Assembly: GCA_903939515.1 (NCBI GenBank)
Contig: CAJAHH010000076.1
Span: 52,568 to 116,567, forward strand
DNA: 64,000 bases
From: an uncultured Verrucomicrobiota bacterium
Lineage (GTDB): Bacteria; Verrucomicrobiota; Verrucomicrobiia; Limisphaerales; UBA9464
Reading direction: 5' to 3'
Positions 34,049-42,149 of this stretch are shown here, piece after piece (position 1 is the stretch's first letter; each line of letters begins with the position of its first letter). The position numbers and the translations under genes are program-made. Under the pieces are notes generated by a model. The model saw only the letters and a list, made by a program, of their open reading frames with translations, was not told the DNA's origin and ran no database searches.

Positions 34049-34843
34049 CTAGCTCTGGGTGGCCGCGGTTTCTGTTGTGGCAATGGCCACCTGGATGCGC
34101 CGGATGCCCACGCCTTGGAAGGTATAACCCCAGGCGATCGTTCGATCCACCGTGGCACCCTGAGGGGGTTCGGAGCCGTCGGCGATTTCATGCCGCTCGC
34201 TATCGAAAGGCTCACCCGCTTGGGCTTCATACGGCAAGATGCCGACTCGGCGCGTCGCATCGATGCAGGCGTTCCGGTAGTTGCCGATTTGTTGGATTAA
34301 CTGGGGTTGGCCCGATGCCGAGGCTGCTTGGAACAGGGCGAAACAATGGTCCATGAGGTGAATGACCACCTGCAGTGAATCCTTCTCACCGCGGCGCATT
34401 TTTTCGATCTCCAGTCGGAGATTGGACTTCTCACCGTCGTTGGCGCGGGTCAGGAACTCCGAAAATCCCTTGGCTTCCGCAGCGATCTGGCTAGCGATAT
34501 TACCGGCCGCATTCACGGTCTTGGAGGAAACCGCCTGAATGTCCTGCCATTGGGCGGTGGCGGCGGCAATTTGCTGCGCGGTCTTGTCGAGTGAGCCCAG
34601 TTTCTCGGCGGCGGAGGCCAGGTTGACTTGTTCGAAGAGCTTTACAGCCGCCTCGTGGTCCTTCTGGAAGGGTTGGATGAAAATCCAAGCCCCGAGCCCC
34701 GTCAGGCCACCTACGAGGGCGATTTCCTTCCAGGTCCACACGGGGGCTGCCTTCCATGCCACGGCGGCGGCGGTGGCCACGAGGACCACATCAGCCAACA
34801 GGTAGGGCCACTTGGGAGTGCGAGGAACTTCGCTCAACGACAT
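34049..34843 (-). CDS. Membrane-anchored GrpE-like protein
   Basis: A 264-residue protein with two N-terminal hydrophobic segments (about 13-33, LLADVVLVATAAAVAW; and 37-56, WKEIALVGGLTGLGAWIFIQ), then a long alpha-helical region (about 65-195). The C-terminal region resembles the GrpE beta-wing: AGEPFDSERHEIADGSEP and IAWGYTFQGVGIRRIQVAIA, corresponding to the family's P-x-D-P-x-x-H-E and G-Y-x-x-x-x-x-x-I-R-x-x-x-V-x-V. GrpE proteins exchange nucleotide on DnaK/Hsp70; standard GrpE is soluble and has no membrane segments. This copy may serve a membrane-associated Hsp70, but no Hsp70 or J-protein gene is in the window. Assignment rests on motif similarity. Confidence 0.6.
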   Translation of the reverse strand: MSLSEVPRTPKWPYLLADVVLVATAAAVAWKAAPVWTWKEIALVGGLTGLGAWIFIQPFQKDHEAAVKLFEQVNLASAAEKLGSLDKTAQQIAAATAQWQDIQAVSSKTVNAAGNIASQIAAEAKGFSEFLTRANDGEKSNLRLEIEKMRRGEKDSLQVVIHLMDHCFALFQAASASGQPQLIQQIGNYRNACIDATRRVGILPYEAQAGEPFDSERHEIADGSEPPQGATVDRTIAWGYTFQGVGIRRIQVAIATTETAATQS

Positions 34844-34860
34844 AGCGGGATCCTAGAATG

Positions 34861-34921
34861 CACTCCCCACGCGGAGGAAGGCGCTTTTCAGTGTGGAGTG
34901 AACATCCCTCACAGGAGTGAG
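34861..34921. promoter_or_regulatory. Dyads in the GrpE-like / FAD-oxidoreductase divergent promoter region
   Basis: CACTCCCCAC (34861-34870) and GTGTGGAGTG (34891-34900) form a 9/10 inverted repeat. CTCAC-AGGA-GTGAG (34908-34921) is a second short dyad, and GGAGTGA occurs twice (34895-34901 and 34914-34920). Placed between divergent starts at 34843 and 34978, they are candidate operator sites, by position and symmetry only. Confidence 0.3.
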
Positions 34922-34977
34922 CGTTGGACATCCAGCGGATATGTCGGAGAATGTTAAGCATCAACTGTGTCGTCCCC

Positions 34978-36273
34978 ATGTCCCCTCGTCCTTCTCTCGC
35001 CATCATTGGTACTGGAATTGCCGGACTCGGCTGCGCTCATTTTTTGCATCGCCAGTTCGATTTGACGCTCTTCGATCCCAACAACCACGTCGGCGGTCAT
35101 ACCAATACCATCGAGGTGGTGGAGCCGGGTGGTCCTGTTTCCTTCGACACGGGGTTCATGGTGTTCAACCGGGTGACTTACCCCTATTTGGTAACCTTGT
35201 TCGAGGAACTCCAGGTGCCGGTTCAACGCACCGACATGTCCTTCTCAGTCCAGCATGTCCCCAGCGGATTAGAGTTCTCGGGCTCCAGCTTGAATCACCT
35301 GTTCGCTCAGCGGCGCAATTTGTTTCGTCCTCGTTATTGGCGAATGCTCCTACAGGTCAATCGCTTCAATGCTGAGGCGGTGCCCGCGTTGTCGGATCCG
35401 CAATGGGCCACCGTGACTGTCGGCGATTATGTCGCACGTCGCGGTTACGGACGGGATTTTCTCGAGCACTATCTTATTCCGATGAGTGGTGCGGTTTGGA
35501 GCACGCCTCCGGACCGGATGCTGGAGTTCCCGGCGCGTACCCTCATTCAGTTCTTCCACAACCATGGGTTCCTGGGTCTGCACACTCAGCATCCCTGGTG
35601 GACCGTGACCGGAGGGGCCCGCGAATACGTCCGTCGGCTAATCCCGCCCTTTGCCGACCGTATCCGGACCGGTTTGGGCGCGGTGGCGGTGCGTCGCGAG
35701 AGGGGCTCCGTTTGGGTGACCACTGACGACGGGCAGACCCATCGCTTCGACAACGTGATCCTCGCGGCCCACGCCGATGAGTCACTGCGCCTACTCACCG
35801 ATGCCGATGCGGATGAGCGGCGGTTGCTTGGCGCGTTCCAGTATCAACCGAACCTGGCGACGGTGCACAGTGATCGGAAGGTTATGCCCAAGGCTCGGCT
35901 TGCCTGGTCGGCCTGGAATTATCGCATGTCGCGGCATCCCAGTGGAGCCGTTCTTCCGCAGACCGTGTATTGGATGAACTGTCTCCAAGGCCTTCAAACG
36001 GACACCGACTATTTCGTGTCCATCAATGGCGAGCACGAGATCGATCCGGCTCGCGTCCACCGCAAGATTCCTTACACCCATCCGCTCTTCAGTCTGGAGG
36101 CGATCGCCGCCCAGAAGGAGTTGCCCGGTCTCAACCGTCGTGGAAACGGCCAGAATGTTTTCTTCGCCGGCAGCTACTTTCGCTACGGATTCCACGAAGA
36201 TGCCTTCGCCAGCGCAGTGCAACTGTCCCGAGTCCTCAGTCACGAGCCCGTCTACCCAGGTATTGGTGAGTGA
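34978..36273 (+). CDS. FAD-dependent amine-oxidase-like protein (COG2907 type)
   Basis: A 431-residue flavoprotein: dinucleotide fold SLAIIGTGIAGLGCAHFLH, then NHVGGHTNTIEV in place of the GGR motif, FDTGFMVFNRVTYPYL, and a C-terminal FAD motif in NGQNVFFAGSYFRYGFHEDA. This pattern is that of COG2907, whose members usually sit beside DUF1365 and cyclopropane-fatty-acid synthase genes in a lipid-modification cluster; none of those is here. The start at 34978 begins immediately before the Rossmann strand. A pair of sulfite-dehydrogenase genes follows after 91 nt. The substrate is unknown. Confidence 0.8.
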   Translation: MSPRPSLAIIGTGIAGLGCAHFLHRQFDLTLFDPNNHVGGHTNTIEVVEPGGPVSFDTGFMVFNRVTYPYLVTLFEELQVPVQRTDMSFSVQHVPSGLEFSGSSLNHLFAQRRNLFRPRYWRMLLQVNRFNAEAVPALSDPQWATVTVGDYVARRGYGRDFLEHYLIPMSGAVWSTPPDRMLEFPARTLIQFFHNHGFLGLHTQHPWWTVTGGAREYVRRLIPPFADRIRTGLGAVAVRRERGSVWVTTDDGQTHRFDNVILAAHADESLRLLTDADADERRLLGAFQYQPNLATVHSDRKVMPKARLAWSAWNYRMSRHPSGAVLPQTVYWMNCLQGLQTDTDYFVSINGEHEIDPARVHRKIPYTHPLFSLEAIAAQKELPGLNRRGNGQNVFFAGSYFRYGFHEDAFASAVQLSRVLSHEPVYPGIGE

Positions 36274-36364
36274 CTGGAGGATCGTAGGGAGGACCGTAGA
36301 CAGGGTTTATTCTGCCTCTCTCGGCGCTTTTCTAGGCCCATCATTTGGAGTTACCTTCGGATCC

Positions 36365-37588
36365 ATGCACCGGGAACTGGGAGAAGAGGGAACCAGCCGT
36401 CGGAGGTTCTTGAAGGCCGGCTTGGCTGGGCTGGCCGCTTCGGCCTTGGCTGAAGAAATGGTACGACTGCCCTTCGACAACGGCGAGCGGCCATTGGTCA
36501 AGTATCCCCAGAAACGCCCACTTATCCGTCATACGGCCCGCCCACCGCAGTTGGAGACCCCGTTCTCCGTTTATCAGGAAAGCCTGCTAACACCGAACGA
36601 CGCGTTCTTTGTCCGCTACCACCTCGCCGGCTCGCCTCCGCCGCAGTCGGTGCTGAGCCCGGAGACCTTTCGCTTGCAAGTGCGTGGAAGCGTCCAGACG
36701 CCGCAGACCTGGAGCTTGGAGACGCTGAAGGAGAAGTTTGAGTCGGTCGAAGTGGTCGCCGTGAACCAATGCTCCGGAAACAGTCGCGGCTTCTTCCAGC
36801 CACGAATCCCGGGAGGCCAATCAGGCCATGGTAACATGGGTTGTGCACGATGGCGCGGGGTCCGCTTGGCCGATGTGCTCAAGGCTTCCAACCTGCTGCC
36901 TCAGTCTAAGCAGGTGCTTTTCGACGGGCTCGATCGGCCGTTGGTGGCCGGTATTCCTGATTTTGTGAAGGCGTTGGATGTCGAGCAGGCGCTCGACCCG
37001 GATGTGCTGCTTGCCTGGGAGATGAACGGTGAAGCCTTGCCCTGGCTCAATGGCTATCCGCTGCGTCTGGTGGTGCCGGGGCGCTACGGAACCTATTGGG
37101 TCAAGCACCTGCACTCGATTCAGGTGGTGGATGCTACTTTCATTGGGTTCTGGATGAATCCGGCCTACCGCATTCCCGACGATCCTTGTGCGCATGTGGC
37201 ACCCGGAACCACGCCCAAGCGCACCGTGCCGATTGATCGGTTCAATGTGCGGTCTTTCCTGACCAGTCACCGGGCGGGAGATCGAATTCAGCCTGCAGGG
37301 CAAGGTGTGACCCTGCGCGGCATTGCCTTTGACGGCGGGTCAGGGATCTCGGATGTGACCGTGTCCACCGATGGTGGAAAGCGTTGGACGACCGCCCAAC
37401 TGGGCAAGGATCTCGGTCGCTACGCCTTTCGAGAGTGGACCCTCGACTGGCAGCCTCCGACTGAGGGCTCGCCGGAGATCTTGGCCCGGGCCACTAATCG
37501 CCTTGGGCAAAGCCAACCCCTGGATGCGTTGTGGAATCCAGCGGGCTACATGCGCAATGTCGTAGAACGAACCGTATTGAGCTTATGA
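36365..37588 (+). CDS. Sulfite oxidase-like molybdopterin enzyme (SorA type)
   Basis: A 407-residue periplasmic molybdoenzyme. A Tat signal SRRRFLKAGLAGLAASALA (11-29) is followed by the sulfite oxidase fold: NDAFFVRYHLAG, VVAVNQCSGNSRGFF with the molybdenum-ligand cysteine C136, GCARWRGVRLADVLK and WMNPAYRIPDD, then a Mo-co dimerisation domain (about 295-400, ITDVTVSTDGG-like). With the cytochrome c gene directly downstream (4-nt ATGA overlap), it forms a SorAB-type sulfite:cytochrome c oxidoreductase. The ATG at 36365 is chosen because the Tat motif follows it; a frame open from 36026 is unrelated. Confidence 0.85.
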   Translation: MHRELGEEGTSRRRFLKAGLAGLAASALAEEMVRLPFDNGERPLVKYPQKRPLIRHTARPPQLETPFSVYQESLLTPNDAFFVRYHLAGSPPPQSVLSPETFRLQVRGSVQTPQTWSLETLKEKFESVEVVAVNQCSGNSRGFFQPRIPGGQSGHGNMGCARWRGVRLADVLKASNLLPQSKQVLFDGLDRPLVAGIPDFVKALDVEQALDPDVLLAWEMNGEALPWLNGYPLRLVVPGRYGTYWVKHLHSIQVVDATFIGFWMNPAYRIPDDPCAHVAPGTTPKRTVPIDRFNVRSFLTSHRAGDRIQPAGQGVTLRGIAFDGGSGISDVTVSTDGGKRWTTAQLGKDLGRYAFREWTLDWQPPTEGSPEILARATNRLGQSQPLDALWNPAGYMRNVVERTVLSL

Positions 37589-37959
37589 ACTTGCGTGAAT
37601 TTCGATGCGTCGCCTCTAGTTGGGCAGTTTTGGGAGTGGTGTTAGCGCTCACGGGTGTTTGGGTGTTGTCGGCGGCGACCACCGTGCCGGAGTCTCCCAA
37701 AGCCAATGCGCATGCGGCCGATCCCTGGGTGCTCCCCGTGGGTGAACCGGCGCTGCCCGAGGGTGATCCGGCTGCACCGATTCGCCGCCATTGTGCCCTT
37801 TGCCATTCCTTCGACTACATCGCCACCCAGCCCCGATTGAGCCGAACCGGGTGGACGGCCAGTGTCGATAAAATGCGCACCAAATACGGAGCGCCGATCC
37901 CCACCAATGACGTGCCTGCCCTGGTGAATTTCTTGGTGAAGCACCACGGCAAGGAATAG
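37585..37959 (+). CDS. Small c-type cytochrome, partner of the sulfite oxidase (SorB-like)
   Basis: A 124-residue protein with a signal peptide or anchor (VLGVVLALTGVWVLSAATTV, about 15-34) and one haem c motif, RRHCALCHSF (C70, C73, H74). M97 in TASVDKMRTKYG is a plausible distal ligand. The ATG at 37585 overlaps the SorA stop codon (ATGA), so the two are translationally coupled, as in sorAB. It should take electrons from the molybdenum centre and pass them to the respiratory chain. Confidence 0.85.
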   Translation: MNLREFRCVASSWAVLGVVLALTGVWVLSAATTVPESPKANAHAADPWVLPVGEPALPEGDPAAPIRRHCALCHSFDYIATQPRLSRTGWTASVDKMRTKYGAPIPTNDVPALVNFLVKHHGKE

Positions 37960-38003
37960 GTGCTCGCTCAGCCACGCTTGGGGAATGCACATCCGATCTG
38001 GCC

Positions 38004-39365
38004 ATGAACCGCATTGAGGTTCCATCGTCCGTGGACACGATGATTCGAGGGAGTTTGATGAGGAGGGGGCAGCCCCGCGCGTTCGGCGCGTTCGGCGTGC
38101 TGGGTGCCCTGCTAGCCGTTCTGTTGGCATCATTAGCCCTGGTGGCTGCCGATGCCCCAGCGCCGGCTTCAAGCAAAGCAGCCAGGGCGGCCAAGGTAGA
38201 TGTTCCCGCCAACGTCCACCGCCGCTCGCCGTTACCCAACGTGGTGATTCTCGCTGCCGACGGTTGGGCGGATTCAGACCTGGGAACCAACGGGGCTTTC
38301 CCGAATCTGGAAAAGCTGGCCGCCTCGGGCCTGCGCTGGTCCCAAGCTTACGCGGGCGCGGCATCGACTCCCGCGAGTCGTGCGGCGCTCTTGACCGCTC
38401 GGCATTCCGGGCATGGGCGGATCCGTGGGCCGGTGTCAGGTCCGCTGGCCAACGAGGATGTCACTCTCGGAGAAGTGTTTCGGGCGGCGGGATACCGGAC
38501 GGCGGCGATCGGTGTGTGGGACTTAGGCGGCAACAACACCCAGGGCCATCCGATGAAGCAGGGGTTTTCGGATTGGTTTGGTTTTCTGGATTCCCGGGAG
38601 GCCAAGGACCTGTACCCCAAGGCTCTGTGGCGGAATACCGACGTCTTCGACAACCTCATCGACCAACGCGGGCGTTTGGCTAATTACGCCCCCGACTGGT
38701 TCGCGCGGTTCGCCACCAATTACATCCAGGTTCATGAGGATCACCCATTCTTTCTGTATGTGTCTCATCCGCTACCCGGTGGCGTTGCCTCCGAAGATGT
38801 GCGCGGACGCCATCGATTGCAGTGGGATACCTTTGTCGGTGCGGTGGTTCGGGAACTCGAGCAGAGCCGCATCCGGCGCGAGACGCTCCTTGTGGTGACC
38901 AGTGTCAGCGCAACCGCTTCTGGGGAGGATCGGTTGGCCGAGACCCGGCTCCGGGTGCCGCTGCTCTTCAGTTGGCCGGGCAAGATCACGGCCGGCCAGA
39001 CCAACGAACGCCCGGTGGCCTTATGGGATGTGTTGCCAACAGCCGCGGCCCTGGCTCGTGTTCCGGCCCCTCAGGGTCTCGATGGTATTTCGCTCCTGCC
39101 AGAAGTGTTAGGCGGGCTCAAGGAGCCCACCATTCGTGCCGGTGGCCTGTACTGGGAAACGGCCGAGGCTCCACCGAGTCGGGCCATCCGCTGGGACCAT
39201 TGGAAGGCCGTTGAGCGCTCCTCCGCAGGAGCTGTCGAACTGTATGATCTGAAGGCCGATCCCGCTGCAGTACAGAATGTGGCGAATCATCAACCCGAAC
39301 GGCTGGCCGAGGCCCGTCGACGGTTGCGCGAAGCGGCCGACCCGTTGCCCCCCCATCGTCCCTGA
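38004..39365 (+). CDS. Sulfatase-fold protein with degenerate active site (probable pseudoenzyme)
   Basis: A 453-residue exported protein; the hydrophobic signal is LGALLAVLLASLALVAAD (33-50). The sulfatase scaffold is clear: FPNLEKLAASGLRWSQAYAG, SRAALLTARHSGHGRIRG, FRAAGYRTAAIG, GFSDWFGFLDS and RLRVPLLFSWPGKI. The chemistry is not. The N-terminal metal pair (normally A-D-D) is A-A-D-G (84-87). The formylglycine motif C/S-x-P-S/A-R reads S121-T-P-A-S-R126, one residue out of register. The lysine of I-G-K-W is V171, and the metal-binding S-D-N/H near 300 is S-V-S-A. It is probably not a working sulfatase. It lies 44 nt after the SorAB-like genes. Confidence 0.75.
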   Translation: MNRIEVPSSVDTMIRGSLMRRGQPRAFGAFGVLGALLAVLLASLALVAADAPAPASSKAARAAKVDVPANVHRRSPLPNVVILAADGWADSDLGTNGAFPNLEKLAASGLRWSQAYAGAASTPASRAALLTARHSGHGRIRGPVSGPLANEDVTLGEVFRAAGYRTAAIGVWDLGGNNTQGHPMKQGFSDWFGFLDSREAKDLYPKALWRNTDVFDNLIDQRGRLANYAPDWFARFATNYIQVHEDHPFFLYVSHPLPGGVASEDVRGRHRLQWDTFVGAVVRELEQSRIRRETLLVVTSVSATASGEDRLAETRLRVPLLFSWPGKITAGQTNERPVALWDVLPTAAALARVPAPQGLDGISLLPEVLGGLKEPTIRAGGLYWETAEAPPSRAIRWDHWKAVERSSAGAVELYDLKADPAAVQNVANHQPERLAEARRRLREAADPLPPHRP

Positions 39366-39379
39366 TACACTGCGATCCC

Positions 39380-40177
39380 ATGAGTCCCACGGAAGCCCTC
39401 ACGCTGTTAGAACGTTTTCGAAATGGTCAGGTGCCTGTCGAGCAGGTCCTTCAAGCCTTCCAGGCGGCCCCGGTGGTCGATCTCGGTTTTGCCGTCGTTG
39501 ATCAGCATCGAGCCCTGCGCAAGGGGTTCCCGGAGGTCATCTTTGGCGCGAGCAAAACCCCGGAACAGGTGGTGGCGATTGCGGGGGAAATTCTGGCGGC
39601 CGACGGACGAGTTCTGACCACACGGGTGACCCCGGAGCACGCCCGAGCCATGAAGGAGAAGTTCCCGCACACGATCCATCATGAGGCGGCCCGCTGTCTA
39701 ACTCTTGAAATATCGCCGCTGCCCAAGCGTCCAGGAATCATTGCTGTCGTGGCCGCCGGCACGACCGATCTTCCGGTCGCCGAAGAGGCCGCGGTGACCG
39801 CAGATTTTATGGGTAACACCGTCCAGCGGATTTACGACGTCGGCGTGGCGGGGTTGCACCGCCTGCTGCGCCGGCTTCCCGAGATTCAGTCCGCCAATGT
39901 GGTGATCGTGGTGGCGGGAATGGAGGCTGCATTGCCCAGTGTGGTGGGTGGCCTCATCGGTCGGCCTATCATTGGGGTCCCCACCAGTGTGGGGTATGGC
40001 TCCCACTTCGGCGGCCTGACCGCGCTCTTGGGAATGCTCAATTCCTGCGCCAGCGGTCTGACGGTAGTGAACATCGACAACGGCTTCGGAGCCGGTTACG
40101 CCGCCAGCGGCATTAATGCACTGGCCGCATCCTCATCGTCTGCGTCGGCTGCCTCGCTCGCGTCGACTCAGCTGTAA
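39380..40177 (+). CDS. larB: Nickel-pincer cofactor biosynthesis protein LarB
   Basis: LarB carboxylates and hydrolyses nicotinic acid adenine dinucleotide (NaAD) to pyridinium-3,5-biscarboxylic acid mononucleotide, the first step to the nickel-pincer nucleotide of lactate racemase-type enzymes. The 265-residue protein has a C-terminal AIR-carboxylase-like domain: VVAAGTTDLPVAEEAAVTA, DVGVAGLHRLL, VVAGMEAALPSVVGGL and IGVPTSVGYG-x5-GLTALLGMLNSCASG. It ends in an Ala/Ser-rich tail of about 20 residues. It starts 14 nt after the sulfatase-like gene. larC, larE and larA are not in this window, but nadD, which makes NaAD, is the convergent neighbour. Confidence 0.92.
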   Translation: MSPTEALTLLERFRNGQVPVEQVLQAFQAAPVVDLGFAVVDQHRALRKGFPEVIFGASKTPEQVVAIAGEILAADGRVLTTRVTPEHARAMKEKFPHTIHHEAARCLTLEISPLPKRPGIIAVVAAGTTDLPVAEEAAVTADFMGNTVQRIYDVGVAGLHRLLRRLPEIQSANVVIVVAGMEAALPSVVGGLIGRPIIGVPTSVGYGSHFGGLTALLGMLNSCASGLTVVNIDNGFGAGYAASGINALAASSSSASAASLASTQL

Positions 40178-40240
40178 CGATTGAGTGAGGAGGAAAGGGG
40201 TTGTGTGGCCAGCGCGACTCATCCGATTGAACCGCTGTGG

Positions 40241-40876
40241 CTAAGCAGGGTTCTGGTAAAGGCCCTCAGAGGCGATGACGTCGGCCGCGCCGGCGGGCAC
40301 TAGGTGCGCGAAGGGAAGCCCCCGACGTATCCGGTCCCGGATCTCCGACGAGGAAATGCCCAGCGGCCACCCACGCAGGTGACGCAGTCGCCAAGGCGAG
40401 GGGAGGGAGGCCTGAGGTTGGCCGGGTCTTGGAATGACCACGAAGGTCACTGCCTTGGCCAACGCCTCGGCCTGACGCCATTGGGGCAGGGTGGGCACAT
40501 GATCAGACCCGATGAGCCAGAAGAGCTCAGCTTCCGGATGTCGCGCAGTGAACGTGTTCACCGTATCGATTGAGTAGCTCACGCCGCCTCGGCTTAGTTC
40601 ATCATCATGGACCTCGGTGCGGGATTGGCCGGCCAGCGATCGGCGGAGCATCCGTAATCGGGCTGCATCTGGGGCGGGTCGGGAACCCGGCTTGAAAGGC
40701 GACTGTGCGGCAGGAATGAAGAACAACCGGTCCAGCGCCAATTCCTCCAGAGCCGCTTGGGCGACCAGCAGATGGCCTCGGTGCAGCGGATCAAACGATC
40801 CGCCGTACAGTCCCCATCGCGGTGGCCGATCGGGATTTGGAGACAGGGTCGATACCCTTGGGATCACTGGATTCAT
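40241..40876 (-). CDS. nadD: Nicotinate-nucleotide adenylyltransferase
   Basis: Adenylates nicotinate mononucleotide to NaAD, the penultimate step of NAD synthesis. The 211-residue HUP-fold protein has GLYGGSFDPLHRGHLLVA (about 22-39, H-x-x-H class motif), FFIPAAQSPFK, YSIDTVNTF, WLIGSDHVPTLPQW and the C-terminal ISSSEIRDRI motif. It has an N-terminal extension of about 20 residues before the first strand; no internal ATG is better placed. It converges with larB (63 nt) and diverges from nadA (250 nt). Confidence 0.94.
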   Translation of the reverse strand: MNPVIPRVSTLSPNPDRPPRWGLYGGSFDPLHRGHLLVAQAALEELALDRLFFIPAAQSPFKPGSRPAPDAARLRMLRRSLAGQSRTEVHDDELSRGGVSYSIDTVNTFTARHPEAELFWLIGSDHVPTLPQWRQAEALAKAVTFVVIPRPGQPQASLPSPWRLRHLRGWPLGISSSEIRDRIRRGLPFAHLVPAGAADVIASEGLYQNPA

Positions 40877-41126
40877 GCTTGCTGCGCTAGAGTCCGCGCA
40901 CTTCGCCGGCCCGAGTCAATCTTCCAGCCGGAGCCATGCCTGCAGTTTCGGAAATAACACCTAGGGCGCGGCTCGCTCGGCGCGGACCAGGGGGCCGCAT
41001 AGGCCAAGGACAGGCTGTTGTTCGCAGTTCGGAGCATGGCTTCGTCGTGGCTGGGCGATTGGGGCTTGGCTCGGACAGAGCGACCCAACCCTTGGCACCG
41101 AGGCTCCTGCGGCTTAACCTCGCTCC

Positions 41127-42128
41127 ATGGTTCACGCGTCCGATCCGCTGATCGCCTCTGTCCGCAAGCCGATGCCTCCGGCGCAGTTTGATGCCCTTTC
41201 CCGGGAGATCTTGGAACTGAAGCGTCGGCATAATGCCGTGATTCTGGCCCACAACTACCAGGTGCCGGAAATTCAGGATGTGGCTGATTTTGTGGGTGAT
41301 TCCCTGGGCTTGTCCCAGCAGGCGGCCAAGACTTCAGCTGATGTGATCGTTTTCTGTGGGGTGCACTTCATGGCCGAAACGGCCAAGATCTTGAATCCCA
41401 CCAAGCGGGTCATTCTCCCGGATCGCGATGCCGGTTGTTCCCTCGAAGAGAGTTGCCCGGCTGCCAAGCTGCGTGAACTCCAGGCGACCAATCCCGATTT
41501 CTACACCATCGCTTATATTAACTGTTCGGCCGAGGTGAAGGCCTTGAGCGACTGCATCGTGACCAGCGGCAATGCGGTTAAAATTGTGGAGCACGCGCCA
41601 AAGGATCGGCCGTTGTTGTTCGTTCCGGATGAAAACCTGGGGGCTTGGGTCATCGAACAAACGGGTCGGCCGATGACCCTGTGGAAGGGCAATTGCTATG
41701 TTCATGTTGAGTGGACCCATCAGGCCATCACCCGGATTCGTCAGCAGTTTCCTGGGGCTCCGGTCGTGGCCCACCCCGAGTGCACCCGATCGGTGCGGAT
41801 GCTGGCTGACGAAGTTTGCTCCACCGAGAAGATGATCACCTGGTGCCGGAAGACCTCGGCCAAGGACATTATCATCGCCACCGAGGCGGGCATGTTGCAC
41901 CGCCTGCAAAAGGAGTGCCCCGACAAGCATTTCATCCCGGCACCGACGGAGCGGTGTGCCTGCAACGAGTGTCATTTCATGAAGATGAACACCCTCGAGA
42001 AACTCCGGGATTGCATGACCACCTTGGAGCCCCAAGTCATCTTGCCGCCCGACATCATCGAGCGCGCCCGCAAGCCCATCGAGCGGATGCTGGAGATCAG
42101 CGCCTTGCCCCTGGAAAACGCGGGCTGA
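41127..42128 (+). CDS. nadA: Quinolinate synthase
   Basis: [4Fe-4S] enzyme that condenses iminoaspartate with dihydroxyacetone phosphate to quinolinate in de novo NAD synthesis. The 333-residue protein has AHNYQVPEIQDVADFVGDSL, VIVFCGVHFMAETAKIL, PDRDAGCSLEESCPA, CSAEVKALSDCIVTS, VVAHPECTRSVRMLAD, IATEAGMLHRLQKECP and CACNECHFMKMNTLEKL. The three cluster cysteines are among those in these motifs; two further cysteine pairs are typical of this longer bacterial form. nadB and nadC are not in the window. It is divergent from nadD. Confidence 0.95.
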   Translation: MVHASDPLIASVRKPMPPAQFDALSREILELKRRHNAVILAHNYQVPEIQDVADFVGDSLGLSQQAAKTSADVIVFCGVHFMAETAKILNPTKRVILPDRDAGCSLEESCPAAKLRELQATNPDFYTIAYINCSAEVKALSDCIVTSGNAVKIVEHAPKDRPLLFVPDENLGAWVIEQTGRPMTLWKGNCYVHVEWTHQAITRIRQQFPGAPVVAHPECTRSVRMLADEVCSTEKMITWCRKTSAKDIIIATEAGMLHRLQKECPDKHFIPAPTERCACNECHFMKMNTLEKLRDCMTTLEPQVILPPDIIERARKPIERMLEISALPLENAG

Positions 42129-42149
42129 GACCAGATTGCGACCCCGGGG

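Noticed and set aside
40877..41126. Possible riboswitch between divergent nadD and nadA
   Set aside because: An NAD-related element would be attractive here, but I could not find a conserved stem pattern; a covariance-model search would be needed.
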